Shown here piece after piece: positions 42,454 through 51,276 of a stretch of 64,000 nt of DNA. Location of the stretch: contig NZ_VFVR01000001.1 in NCBI RefSeq assembly GCF_006442205.1, forward strand, positions 992,001 to 1,056,000, given 5' to 3'. The translations under genes were made by a program, and so were the position numbers. Source of the stretch: Mesorhizobium sp. B2-3-12 (lineage in GTDB: Bacteria > Pseudomonadota > Alphaproteobacteria > Rhizobiales > Rhizobiaceae). The notes under the pieces were generated by a model. That model did not search any database and was not told the origin of the DNA. It saw only the letters and a program-made list of their open reading frames with translations. Every line of letters begins with the position of its first letter. Position 1 is the stretch's first letter.

Positions 42454-44067
42454 TCAGCTGATCGGATCGAGAACGGTCGGCCAGGCTTCCTTGTTGGTTC
42501 GGATGGCTTCGAGCAATTTGTCCTCGCCGATGCGCCGGGCGATCTTCTTCCACTCGGCCTCGGTGTCGGCCATCGCCTGCTCCGATGTCTTGGCCTTGGT
42601 CAGCGAGGCCATGAGGTTTTCATCCAGCGCGTTGTGGAAGGCGGTGGCGCCGGGATAGTTGATGGTCGGCACCGTTCGGGCGACCGTCTCGCGCACGACG
42701 TCCATGTGGTAGGCATGGTAGGTCTGGCGCACCAGCGGATCGGAGAAATCCGAAAGCCGGAACGGATCGAGATAGCCGCCCGGGTTGGCGCTCATCCAGG
42801 CGTAGATGCGCGCCGAGCCCAACCATTGCAGCAGGAGATAGGCCACCTCCTGGTTTTTCGACTGCGATGAGACCATGCCGGTCAGCGAGAACCAGAGCAC
42901 CGAGCGGCTGATCAGCTTGCCGTCGATCTCACGGCCGGGCGGCAGCATCGTGCCGATCTTGCCGGTGACCTTGGAGTCCTTGTTGCCGGCATTGTCGAGG
43001 AATTTCGGCAGATTGGAGAAGGCGCAGGTCATCGCAGCACCCCCCTTGGCGAAATTGCCATACTGCTCAGGCCAGCCCCACGAGATCGCGTCCGGCGAAT
43101 GATGGGCGAGCGATTCGACATATTCGTTGGTGGCGGCGATGCCGTGCTCGGAATTGATCAGCGGCTTGCCGTCATCGCCGAACAGGAACTGGTTGGGCGA
43201 GGCCATCGAGACATAGCGCTGATACCAGTTGGTATAGCCCCAGCCCTGGTTGCGCAGGTCGGTCGAGCCGAACAGGCCCTTATCCGGACGCTGGAAGAAG
43301 GCCGCGACATCGCCGTGCTGCTTCCAGGTTTTCGGCGGCGCCAGATCGTAGCCGTATTTGTCCTTGAAAGCCTTCTTCTCGGCCTCGTCGCCGAACAGGT
43401 CTGTGCGGTAGACCCAGGTCTGGAAGTCGCCGTCCAGCGACACGCCATAGTTCGAGCCGCGATATTTGTTGAGCAGCGACACGCCCTTGGCGCCGTCGAC
43501 ATAGCCGGTCTTGGGATCGTCCCATTCGGGTTTGTACTGAGCGACGAAATCGTCGAGCTTGGCGATGCCGCCGGTCTCGGCCAGATCGCCGAGGCGGTTC
43601 CACTCGGTCGAGTAGATGTCATAGGCTCCACCCTTGGTGGAGATATCCTGCATCGTCTTGGTGAATTCCTGACCGTTCGGCAGGCCGACGATCTCGATCG
43701 GGATGCCTGTCTCCTTTTCCCACAGCTCCTTGATCGAGGGCGCGCCGGCCGGGAATGGCTGGGTGAGCTGGCCGATCGAACCGTCCGACAGGCCGAGCAC
43801 GATCTTGGACGGCGCCTTGCCGGCGCCCTTCAGCGCCTTGGCGGCCTCGACGGCGCGGCCTTCCGGCGTGTCGGGGCCGTATTGATAACGCTCGGCGCCG
43901 TCGAAGCCGGTCGGCCCGCCGATCATGCCGGGCGCCAGTGCGTCGGCGGCATAAGCGCGGCCGGGACGAATGAATTGTGGCGCGATACCTGTCGCGGCGA
44001 CGAACACCGCGGCCTTTCCTCCGGACGCCAGCAGCCGGCGCCGCGAGATGCGGATCAGATCAGACAT
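42454..44067 (-). CDS. Large periplasmic solute-binding protein with Tat-type leader
   Basis: This 537-residue family-1-type binding protein is longer than usual (about 420). The leader has a twin-arginine-like motif ISRRRLLASGG followed by a hydrophobic stretch and AYAA cleavage site, suggesting export after folding. The mature protein has Trp/Tyr-rich binding segments such as GWGYTNWYQRY and ISWGWPEQYGNFA. It is the first gene of the two-ATPase importer. The ATG at 44067 follows GGGAGGAATTCCA. Large binding proteins also serve rhizobial glycerol/polyol importers, so a polyol ligand is plausible. Confidence 0.85.
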   Translation of the reverse strand: MSDLIRISRRRLLASGGKAAVFVAATGIAPQFIRPGRAYAADALAPGMIGGPTGFDGAERYQYGPDTPEGRAVEAAKALKGAGKAPSKIVLGLSDGSIGQLTQPFPAGAPSIKELWEKETGIPIEIVGLPNGQEFTKTMQDISTKGGAYDIYSTEWNRLGDLAETGGIAKLDDFVAQYKPEWDDPKTGYVDGAKGVSLLNKYRGSNYGVSLDGDFQTWVYRTDLFGDEAEKKAFKDKYGYDLAPPKTWKQHGDVAAFFQRPDKGLFGSTDLRNQGWGYTNWYQRYVSMASPNQFLFGDDGKPLINSEHGIAATNEYVESLAHHSPDAISWGWPEQYGNFAKGGAAMTCAFSNLPKFLDNAGNKDSKVTGKIGTMLPPGREIDGKLISRSVLWFSLTGMVSSQSKNQEVAYLLLQWLGSARIYAWMSANPGGYLDPFRLSDFSDPLVRQTYHAYHMDVVRETVARTVPTINYPGATAFHNALDENLMASLTKAKTSEQAMADTEAEWKKIARRIGEDKLLEAIRTNKEAWPTVLDPIS

Positions 44068-44424
44068 TGGAATTCCTCCCTCAGGGCCAACGTTTCCTCC
44101 ACCGGCCCATGAGGGATATTGACGGCAGTATCGGAAGGCTGTCAACATCATAAATAATCAAAACACCTCATAAAATCGCAGCAGGGCGGGAAAATGCGTC
44201 ATATCAGGGTTCATAGAACACTCCAGCTGCCTCGATTTGATGGGAAATGGCCTTTCCTGTCCCGGCATGGTCGCACCAGGCGAGATGATTTAGCCCGGCG
44301 GCTTGCGCATCGGCCAAGGCCGGATACATCATTTCCCATCAGAATCGCGGATAGCGAGGCATTGGCGCCATCAGGCCGGCAGCCGGCATTGCGTGATCCC
44401 GATGTGTTGAGGAGTTGAAAAACG
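44068..44424. promoter_or_regulatory. Divergent promoter region with an 11-base inverted repeat
   Basis: This 357-base gap separates the importer operon from its divergent LacI-type regulator. GATGGGAAATG (44239-44249) and its exact inverse CATTTCCCATC (44330-44340) are 91 bases apart, with partly matching flanks (GATTT before, AGAATC after). An A/T-rich stretch at 44150-44178 is the probable promoter zone for the minus-strand operon. The spacing would allow DNA looping by a LacI-family tetramer. No ORF here is convincing. Confidence 0.5.
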
Positions 44425-45453
44425 GTGCGTTCCACCCTGACCGACATCGCCCGGGAAGCCGGCGTCTCCGCCGCCACCGTCGACCGCGTGCTCAACAACC
44501 GGCCAGGTGTGCGGGCACGCACGCGCGAGGTCGTGCTCGAAATGGCGCAGCGCCTCGGCTACATCGCCGAGAGCCCAAACGCAGCGCCGCCCAGACCCCT
44601 GCCCGGCGAGATCATCCGGCTTGACTTCGCGCTGCCGGCGGGCACCAATTCCTTCATCAAGATGCTGCACCGCCACATCGAGGCGCAGGCCTTGGCGCGC
44701 CCCGATCTCGACGTCCACATCGCCACCATAGAAGGCTTCAATCCCGACCGGCTCGCCCGCCTGTTGCAGGATCTGCGCGGCCAGACGCAAGGCGTCGGCG
44801 TCATCGCGCTCGACCATCCAACGGTGCGCGAGGCGATCCGCTCGCTGTCGGCCAACGACGTCAAGGTGGTGACCATCGCCTCCGACATCCTGCATGTGCC
44901 AAGGGTTGCCTATATCGGCATCGACAACCGCGCCGCCGGGCGGTTGGCCGGCTATCTGCTCAACCGTTTCATGGGGCCGGAGCGCCCCGGAAAGGTGGCG
45001 CTGTTCGCCGGCTCGCTGTCCTATCGCGGCCACGAGGAACGCGAGATGGGCTTCCGGCACATATTGACCGAGGAGTCGCCCAATCTCGAGATCGTCGAGA
45101 TGCGCGAAATGCTCGACGACCGCGAAAAGGCCTATTCGGAGGCGTCTGCGCTTCTGGAACGGCACCCCGACCTTGCCGCGATCTACAATGTCGGCGCCGG
45201 TAACACCGGCATTGCACGCGCGCTCAAGGAGCGCGGTCGCGCGCAATCGATGGTCTTCCTCGGCCATGAAGTGACTGATGGCACCAAGGATCTTTTGCTC
45301 GATGGCACGCTCGACGCGGTCATCGACCAGAACCCGCGCGTCGAGGCCCGCGAGGCGCTCAACATCCTGACCCATGCGGTGCGGGGCCTGCCCTATGAAC
45401 TGCACCAGCCGAGGCTGCAGGTGATCTTCAAGGAGAACATCCCGGAGATTTGA
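44425..45453 (+). CDS. LacI-family transcriptional regulator
   Basis: This 342-residue repressor has an N-terminal helix-turn-helix LTDIAREAGVSAATVDRVLNN and a hinge around residues 45-55. It is followed by a periplasmic-binding-like effector domain (VIALDHPTVREAI, VAYIGIDNRAAGRLAGY, NVGAGNTGIARAL). It starts with GTG at 44425 behind GGAGTTGAAAAACG. It is divergent from the 14-gene minus-strand run and is the natural candidate to control it in response to a sugar or polyol. It ends 10 bases from the convergent AcnX small-subunit gene. Confidence 0.92.
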   Translation: MRSTLTDIAREAGVSAATVDRVLNNRPGVRARTREVVLEMAQRLGYIAESPNAAPPRPLPGEIIRLDFALPAGTNSFIKMLHRHIEAQALARPDLDVHIATIEGFNPDRLARLLQDLRGQTQGVGVIALDHPTVREAIRSLSANDVKVVTIASDILHVPRVAYIGIDNRAAGRLAGYLLNRFMGPERPGKVALFAGSLSYRGHEEREMGFRHILTEESPNLEIVEMREMLDDREKAYSEASALLERHPDLAAIYNVGAGNTGIARALKERGRAQSMVFLGHEVTDGTKDLLLDGTLDAVIDQNPRVEAREALNILTHAVRGLPYELHQPRLQVIFKENIPEI

Positions 45454-45463
45454 CGGGCAAGCC

Positions 45464-45898
45464 TCAGATTCTGCGCACGCTCGCCCCACCGTCCTCGCGA
45501 ATGCCAATTGCAATGCGTTCGCCGGAGACAATGCCCGCAATGTCACACACCACGAGCGGCATGTGGATGTCGTAGAGAAACTCCGCGACGATGGCGCCCA
45601 CCGCCAGGATCGGGTCCGGGCGCTCCAGAAGAATACCCGCTGGCGCCGTGCTCCGGCGGATCGTTTCGGCTAGAACCGAGGACGATGAGGACGACCCGCG
45701 TCCGCTCGGCATGACCAGGATTTTGCCGGCGATATTCTGGCCGCGGCCCGGATGCGAATGGTCGATGATTTCGCCCGTCTCCGCATCGATGCCGCCCCAG
45801 AAGCTGAGCGGTTGCGAAAACACCAGCGCCTCGGCCTCTGCGGCACCAGCCAGTTGGAAGCTGCCGGCTCTTTCAAACGCTGCCACCGATTGCGTCAT
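45464..45898 (-). CDS. Aconitase X small subunit (DUF126)
   Basis: This 144-residue swivelling domain of aconitase X has the signature stretch GKILVMPSGRGSSSSSSVL near residue 60. It combines with the large subunit encoded immediately upstream (4-base overlap). Characterised aconitase X proteins are cis-3-hydroxy-L-proline dehydratases in bacteria and mevalonate-5-phosphate dehydratase in archaea. Here the subunits are separate. Downstream of a polyamine-type importer, the first role is more likely; this is inference. Confidence 0.88.
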   Translation of the reverse strand: MTQSVAAFERAGSFQLAGAAEAEALVFSQPLSFWGGIDAETGEIIDHSHPGRGQNIAGKILVMPSGRGSSSSSSVLAETIRRSTAPAGILLERPDPILAVGAIVAEFLYDIHMPLVVCDIAGIVSGERIAIGIREDGGASVRRI

Positions 45899-47145
45899 GA
45901 CGCACCCCGCACGACATGTCCTACCGCCGCGGAGCGGATGCAGTCCCTCATCTCGGCGAAGGCGACGGTCACACCAATATTGCCCGGCGCGTAATGCGCC
46001 CATTTGCCAGAATTGGTCATCACCACGCCGTCGAGGCGGTCGAGGATCGCGGTGACATAGGTGCAGGTGTCGGCGACCGGGATCAGGCCGAACGCCTCCA
46101 TGCCGTCGAGCGCCCCCTCCTCCTGCAAGCGCGCCAACGTCGCGCGCCCGGTGTTGACGTAGATCGGGATGCCCCGGCCAGGTGCTGCCTCGCGCAGCAG
46201 CGGCAGCAGGCGCATCCACTCGTCATGCGAGAAATGCGGCGTGCCGAGTGACACCGCCGAGAGCGGCGCGCCATCCGGCACGCCAGACAATCTGGACAGC
46301 GCTTGATCGATGTCCGCCCGGGTGACGCGGATGGTCTCCTCAGGCGCATGGCCTTGGAACGCCTCGTCGAGCGTTCCCGCCTCCGGTGTGATGCCGACCG
46401 CATGAAACAGCGCCACCGCGCCTGTCGTTGCCGCAGCGGCGCCCAGCGCTTTCAGTTGATCCTCGTCGCGCGGCTTCGGCAGGCCTGATATCACCGGAAT
46501 GCGATCGCCGCTGGCTTGCCCGATGATCAGCCCGACGCCGACGAACAGGCTGTCGCTCGGCACCCCGTCGGCAACGTCCAGTTCGAACAGGATGCGGCCG
46601 CGCCGGTTCTCGGCGAGATGCAGGCCCCAGGCTGGCGCGCGCTCGGTCATGGCGCAGCACAGGTCGATGAAATCGCCATAGCGATTGGTGCGCGCGCCGA
46701 TCACCGAATTGGCGAACACGATGGCGTTGGACTCGCCCCAGGCGATCTGCTGGCCGAAGCCGGGCCGGAACCGCGTCTGGTAGGGCGCGCAGGTGAAGGT
46801 CGCCTGGCAGCCAAGCTCCAGATGCGCCTTCATCAGCCGCCGCGCCGGTGCTTCCTCCGCCGCCGGCATCTTCACCATGCTGGGATGGATGAGGTCGAAC
46901 GATCCGACATTCAGCGTCGTCGGCACACGCACACGGCCACCGCCCTCGACCAGCCGTTCGACGAAATCGAGCCCTGCCTTGCCGTGATAGAGGCAACCGT
47001 CGATATGGGCGGCCGAAATGTCGAGCAGGCTGGTTGCGCCGATGGCGTTGGAAAAGGCGACGAGGATTTTCATGGCGGCGGCGGAGGATGGGCCTTGCTC
47101 GCCGTCGAGCATGGATTGGTCGCGGGCACTCAATTCCAAAGTCAT
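45895..47145 (-). CDS. Aconitase X large (catalytic) subunit (DUF521)
   Basis: This 416-residue subunit carries iron-sulfur-binding and substrate segments: TCAPYQTRF near residue 117, ANSVIGARTNRYGDF near residue 145, GLPKPRDEDQLKALG near residue 220 and VADTCTYVTAI near residue 355. The Cys residues in the first and last of these fit the [2Fe-2S]-type cluster of AcnX. It starts at 47145; GGAGCGC lies just upstream. A large palindromic repeat separates it from the importer genes, so it may be transcribed both with them and from its own promoter. Confidence 0.88.
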   Translation of the reverse strand: MTLELSARDQSMLDGEQGPSSAAAMKILVAFSNAIGATSLLDISAAHIDGCLYHGKAGLDFVERLVEGGGRVRVPTTLNVGSFDLIHPSMVKMPAAEEAPARRLMKAHLELGCQATFTCAPYQTRFRPGFGQQIAWGESNAIVFANSVIGARTNRYGDFIDLCCAMTERAPAWGLHLAENRRGRILFELDVADGVPSDSLFVGVGLIIGQASGDRIPVISGLPKPRDEDQLKALGAAAATTGAVALFHAVGITPEAGTLDEAFQGHAPEETIRVTRADIDQALSRLSGVPDGAPLSAVSLGTPHFSHDEWMRLLPLLREAAPGRGIPIYVNTGRATLARLQEEGALDGMEAFGLIPVADTCTYVTAILDRLDGVVMTNSGKWAHYAPGNIGVTVAFAEMRDCIRSAAVGHVVRGAS

Positions 47146-47186
47146 CGATGCGCTCCGGTCTCATGCTTGAGGGGATGGCGGGACAG

Positions 47187-47344
47187 CACCCCCCTCTGTC
47201 CTGCCGGGCCATCTCCCCCGCAAGGGGGGAGATTGCGGTCATCTCTGCCTTCGCAAATTTTCAACGTCGCTGGAAGAGCAGCGGCGCCAAGGCTGCTGAT
47301 TTCCCCCCTTGCGGGGGAGATGCCCGGCAGGGCAGAGGGGGGTG
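47187..47344. repeat. Dispersed inverted repeat, relative of the element at 8420-8579
   Basis: The left arm begins CACCCCCCTCTGTCCTGCCGG and runs to about 47233. The right arm, about 47301-47344, is its inverse with a T/C change and one-base length difference. Both contain a CCCCCGCAAGGGGG sub-palindrome. The loop is different from that of the 8420 copy, so arms are conserved and loops drift. It lies between AcnX and the importer ATPase gene. Confidence 0.85.
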
Positions 47345-47383
47345 TGACGGAGCGCCAGCCTTGCCAGTTGGCTCTGGCTGCCG

Positions 47384-48448
47384 TTAACTTGCCGCGATCA
47401 ACACCGTACTCGCCGGCGACCAGCGCAGCACCACATCCTGCCCCTCGGTCAGCCTGTCGGCCCCGGTATTCTGCACAATCACTTTCAGCGTCTGGCCGGC
47501 GCGATCGACGAAATAGGTGCTGTTGTTGCCGGCGAAGATGCGCTTGGAGACCTGGCCTTTCAGCATGTTGGCATCGCCGTCCGTAGCCCCTGCATCCATG
47601 GCAATTTGAATCCGTTCTGGCCGCACCGCGCAGCTTGCCTTGGCGCCGGCTACAAGCGTTGGACCGGAGCCAGCCGCAATCGCCGTGCCGTCCGCCAGGC
47701 GGATGCCGTTGCCGGTCGCGTCACCGCGAAAGATGTTGGCGTCGCCGAGGAAGGTCGCGGCGAATTCGCTCCTCGGCCGGTCGTAAATCTCTTCCGGCGG
47801 CCCTTCCTGCACCAGCCCGCCGTCACGCAAGATGCCGATGCGGTCGCTCATCGTCAGCGCTTCTTCCTGGTCGTGGGTGACGAAGATGGTGGTGATGCCG
47901 ATCTCGCGCTGAATACGCTTCAACTCGATCTGCATATCGACGCGCAGCGCCTTGTCGAGCGCGCCGAGCGGCTCGTCCAGCAACAGCACGCGTGGCTTGG
48001 TGACGATGGCGCGTGCCAGCGCCACGCGCTGGCGCTGCCCCCCGGAGAGCTGGTGCGGCCTACGGCCGCCAAGCTTGCCGAGTTGAACGAGATCGAGCGC
48101 GCGCTGCACTTCGGTCGCAATCACCGCCTTTGCCTCGCCACGTACCGACAGGCCGAAGGCGACATTGTCGGCGACGCTCATATTTGGAAACAGCGCATAA
48201 TTCTGGAACACCATGCCGATCCGGCGCTTCTCGACCGGCACCCGCTCGACGCTCTCGCCGCCGATGGCAATGCGGCCGCTGTCGGGAAAGTCGAAGCCGG
48301 CTATCTGGCGCAGCAGCGTGGTCTTGCCGCTGCCCGATGGCCCGAGCAGCGCATAAAAGCCACCGTCGGCGAAATCGATGGAGACATCGTCCAGCGCCTT
48401 GTGGGCGCCAAAACTGCGCGAGACGTTGGATACCTGCACACCGGCCAT
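47384..48448 (-). CDS. Polyamine-type ABC transporter ATPase (PotA family)
   Basis: This 354-residue ATPase has Walker A GPSGSGKTT, signature LSGGQRQRVALAR, Walker B VLLLDEPLGALD and H-loop FVTHDQEEAL, followed by a TOBE domain. The start at 48448 overlaps the PotC-type permease stop by one base (TAATG). It belongs to a complete PotABCD-type importer; such importers carry polyamines, but also amino-acid derivatives and other cations. Confidence 0.9.
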   Translation of the reverse strand: MAGVQVSNVSRSFGAHKALDDVSIDFADGGFYALLGPSGSGKTTLLRQIAGFDFPDSGRIAIGGESVERVPVEKRRIGMVFQNYALFPNMSVADNVAFGLSVRGEAKAVIATEVQRALDLVQLGKLGGRRPHQLSGGQRQRVALARAIVTKPRVLLLDEPLGALDKALRVDMQIELKRIQREIGITTIFVTHDQEEALTMSDRIGILRDGGLVQEGPPEEIYDRPRSEFAATFLGDANIFRGDATGNGIRLADGTAIAAGSGPTLVAGAKASCAVRPERIQIAMDAGATDGDANMLKGQVSKRIFAGNNSTYFVDRAGQTLKVIVQNTGADRLTEGQDVVLRWSPASTVLIAAS

Positions 48449-49236
48449 TATTTCTCTCCGCCGAATTTGAAGAACCGCGCCGTGAGCAGCATCAGCGCCA
48501 TCGACACCACGATGATGATGGTCGAGACCGCGTTGATCTCGGGCGTGAAGCCTTTGCGGATCGCGGCGTAGATTTCGACCGGCAGCGTCGTCTGTCCCGG
48601 CGTTGCCAGGAAATAGGAGACGACGAACTGGTCGAACGACACGGCAAAGGCAAACAGCCCGCCGGCAATGACGCCGGGCATGATCCACGGCAGCGTCACC
48701 CGCCTTGTCACCTGCCACTGGTTGGCGCCGAGCGAGCGCGCCGCCTCTTCCAATTCGGGCGCAAAGGTGTGCAGCCGCGCCGAGACGACGACGATGACAT
48801 AGGGCAGCGCCAGCGCGACATGCCCGAGCAGGATGGCGAACAGGCCGCGCCCGATGCCGACGCCGAAGAAGAAGATCAGCATCGCCGTGCCGGTGATCAG
48901 CCACGGGATCGCGATCGGCGGAAACAGCAGCGCCTGCAGGAATTTCTTGCCACGAAACTCGTAACGAAAGAGCGCCAGCGACGCCGCCGAGCCGAGCACG
49001 GATGAAATGATCGTGGTGATGACCGCGATCTCGATGCTGTTCCAGGTCGCCGCGATCAGCTGGTCGTTCTGCCACAGCGAGGCGTACCACTCGGTGGTCC
49101 AATCGAAAGGCAATTGGTAGAAGGGCGAGACGTTGAACGACATCAGCGCCATGATGATGATGGGCAGATAGAGGAAGGCGAGCAGCAGCCCGATGTAGAT
49201 CCGGCCGAGCCATTCCAGGAAGCGTGTCGTAGCCAT
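48448..49236 (-). CDS. Polyamine-type ABC permease (PotC family)
   Basis: This 262-residue, six-span permease has EEAARSLGANQWQVTRRVTLP as EAA loop near residue 165. The start at 49236 overlaps the upstream permease stop by one base (TGATG), so translation is coupled along the operon. It has no unusual residues. Confidence 0.9.
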   Translation of the reverse strand: MATTRFLEWLGRIYIGLLLAFLYLPIIIMALMSFNVSPFYQLPFDWTTEWYASLWQNDQLIAATWNSIEIAVITTIISSVLGSAASLALFRYEFRGKKFLQALLFPPIAIPWLITGTAMLIFFFGVGIGRGLFAILLGHVALALPYVIVVVSARLHTFAPELEEAARSLGANQWQVTRRVTLPWIMPGVIAGGLFAFAVSFDQFVVSYFLATPGQTTLPVEIYAAIRKGFTPEINAVSTIIIVVSMALMLLTARFFKFGGEK

Positions 49237-50105
49237 CACGCCGCCCTCCGCAGCACCGGCGAAGCGACCGCCAGGATGACCAGCACGACGGCGAGCAGGA
49301 TGAAGGACAGTGCTGCCCCGAGCGGCCAGTTGAACACGGCGACGAACTGATCCTCGATCACCGTGCCATAGAACGTGCCGGTGCGGCCGCCGAGAATGCG
49401 TGGCTCCATGAACGAGCCGACGACCGGCACGAAGATCAGCGCGGCGCCCGCCACCAGCCCCGGCAGCGACAGCGGAATGATCACCCGCTTCAGCACCTGC
49501 AGCCGCGAAGCGCCGAGCGAACGCCCGGCCTCGATCAGCGAGTCGTCGATGGCCTGCAAAGTGAGATAGCAGGTCAGCACCATGTAAGGCACGTAGGAAT
49601 GCACCAGCCCGATGATGACCGCCGGATAGGAATACATGAGATCGATGTTGATCTTGAACGGCAGCACGGCGTTGAGGGCCGTGTCGAGGATGCCGCCCTC
49701 GCGCAGAACCATCGCCCAGGAGAAGATGCGCACCAGCCCATTCGACCAGAACGGCAGGATGACCAGCAGGAAGATCGCCTCGCGGCTGCGGCCCTTCAGC
49801 ACCTTGGCCAGCACATAGGCTGCCGGGTAGCCGATGACGATGCACCACAGCGTCACTTCGAGGCCAAGGCGCAGCGAAGCCAGCAGCAGGGTCAGATAGA
49901 GGCTCTGCGAAAAGAAGGCGGCGTAATTGCCCAGCGTGAAGGCCCACGGCTTTCCCGTCAGCGGCAGGTCGGTCATGAAGGAGAAAAAGACCATGGCCGA
50001 GAGCGGCAGGAAGATCGCCACCGTCAGCCAGAGATAGGCCGGCGCCAAAAGCGGCAAAGCCGATCTCAACCCGCTACGCGCCGCGACCGCACCCTGTGCC
50101 GCCAT
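49236..50105 (-). CDS. Polyamine-type ABC permease (PotB family)
   Basis: This 289-residue, six-span permease has EAA loop IEAGRSLGASRLQVLKRVIIP near residue 195. The start at 50105 follows GGGGAGGAGGGGTAGC, a strong ribosome site; the frame is open a little further. It is preceded by the binding-protein gene (about 70 bases), completing the importer. Confidence 0.9.
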   Translation of the reverse strand: MAAQGAVAARSGLRSALPLLAPAYLWLTVAIFLPLSAMVFFSFMTDLPLTGKPWAFTLGNYAAFFSQSLYLTLLLASLRLGLEVTLWCIVIGYPAAYVLAKVLKGRSREAIFLLVILPFWSNGLVRIFSWAMVLREGGILDTALNAVLPFKINIDLMYSYPAVIIGLVHSYVPYMVLTCYLTLQAIDDSLIEAGRSLGASRLQVLKRVIIPLSLPGLVAGAALIFVPVVGSFMEPRILGGRTGTFYGTVIEDQFVAVFNWPLGAALSFILLAVVLVILAVASPVLRRAA

Positions 50106-50175
50106 GCTACCCCTCCTCCCCGGGATTGAAGACCAGTCGGCAGCCGGCGAACCGCCGGCTGGCCGGGACATGAAC

Positions 50176-51237
50176 TTACTTCACGTCGACCTTGAGTTGC
50201 TGCCAGAGCGCCAGATAGGCCTCGCGCTGCGCGTCGGTGATCGGCGCCTGGAACTGGATGCGCTTGGCCACCTCGGGATCACCCATGACCTTGCGGTTGA
50301 AGGCATCCTCGGGCAGCGCTTCGACCGCCTTGGTGTTGGCTGACACCGGCGCGCCGACCTTGGTGACCCACTCGACGTAGAATTTCGGATCGATCATGTA
50401 GTTGATGAAGGCCTCCGCACCAGCGACGTTCTTGGAGCCGACGGGAATGGAGAAGGCATCGAGCCAAGCGACGGCGCCCTCCTGCGGGATGACCAGCGAG
50501 ACCGGCAGCTTGAAATGGGTCTTGGCGCGGTCGGCCGAGCCGCTCCAATAGGTGCCGATGTCGATCTGGTTGGAGGCGACCATCTGGTTCCAGTCGTTCT
50601 CCGAACTCCAGAAGGTCTTGATCTGCGGCATCAACGATGTGAGCTTGGTTTTCACCGCGTCCATATCCTTGATGTCGTTGATGTTCTGGCCGGTGGCGAT
50701 GGCGCCGAACTGAACCGCCTCGACGGCATCGTCACGGATGACGACGCGGCCCTTATGCGCGGGATCCCACATCTCGGCGATCGATGTCGGCGGTTTGTCG
50801 AAGGATTTTTCGTTGATGGCGAGCGCGGTCAGGCCCCACACCCACGGCACGCCGTAGACCTTGCCGTCATGGTCAAGCATCGGCGATCCGGCCTTGTCCT
50901 TGCTGATGTCGGCATAGTTCGCCAGCTTGGAGGTATCGATCGGCTGGATCAGCTTTTCCGCCATCGCCTGGTCGTTGAAGGCGGCGTTGATCATGACGAC
51001 GTCGTAGAGGCCGGGATTGGTCCGGATCTTGGTCAGCATTTCCTGTTCGGAATTGAAGAAGTCGTTGACGACCTTGTTGCCGGTCGCCTTTTCGAAAGCT
51101 TCGACGGCCCACGGCTCGTCGGCGCCATAGCCTTTCCAGTTGAGCACGTGCACCTCACCGGCTTGGGCGGTGAAGGCGAGTGCGGAGGTGAAGACGGCGG
51201 TCGCCGTCAAGAGAGCAGTCAAGTCAGGCATGCGCAT
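50176..51237 (-). CDS. Polyamine-type periplasmic binding protein (PotD/PotF family)
   Basis: This 353-residue protein has a signal peptide with cleavage after TAQA. The mature start VHVLNWKGYGADEPWAVEAFEKATG is shown only in part: the NWKGY segment is the PotD hallmark. Further features are YDVVMIN, VYGVPWVWG and INYMIDP. The ATG at 51237 (or 51231) follows AGAGAGGAACGAACC. The ligand may be a hydroxyproline-, polyamine- or nucleoside-like compound, judged from the linked enzymes, but sequence alone does not decide. Confidence 0.88.
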   Translation of the reverse strand: MRMPDLTALLTATAVFTSALAFTAQAGEVHVLNWKGYGADEPWAVEAFEKATGNKVVNDFFNSEQEMLTKIRTNPGLYDVVMINAAFNDQAMAEKLIQPIDTSKLANYADISKDKAGSPMLDHDGKVYGVPWVWGLTALAINEKSFDKPPTSIAEMWDPAHKGRVVIRDDAVEAVQFGAIATGQNINDIKDMDAVKTKLTSLMPQIKTFWSSENDWNQMVASNQIDIGTYWSGSADRAKTHFKLPVSLVIPQEGAVAWLDAFSIPVGSKNVAGAEAFINYMIDPKFYVEWVTKVGAPVSANTKAVEALPEDAFNRKVMGDPEVAKRIQFQAPITDAQREAYLALWQQLKVDVK

Positions 51238-51276
51238 GGTTCGTTCCTCTCTGTGTTTGCCCGCTTCCCGGGCTTG

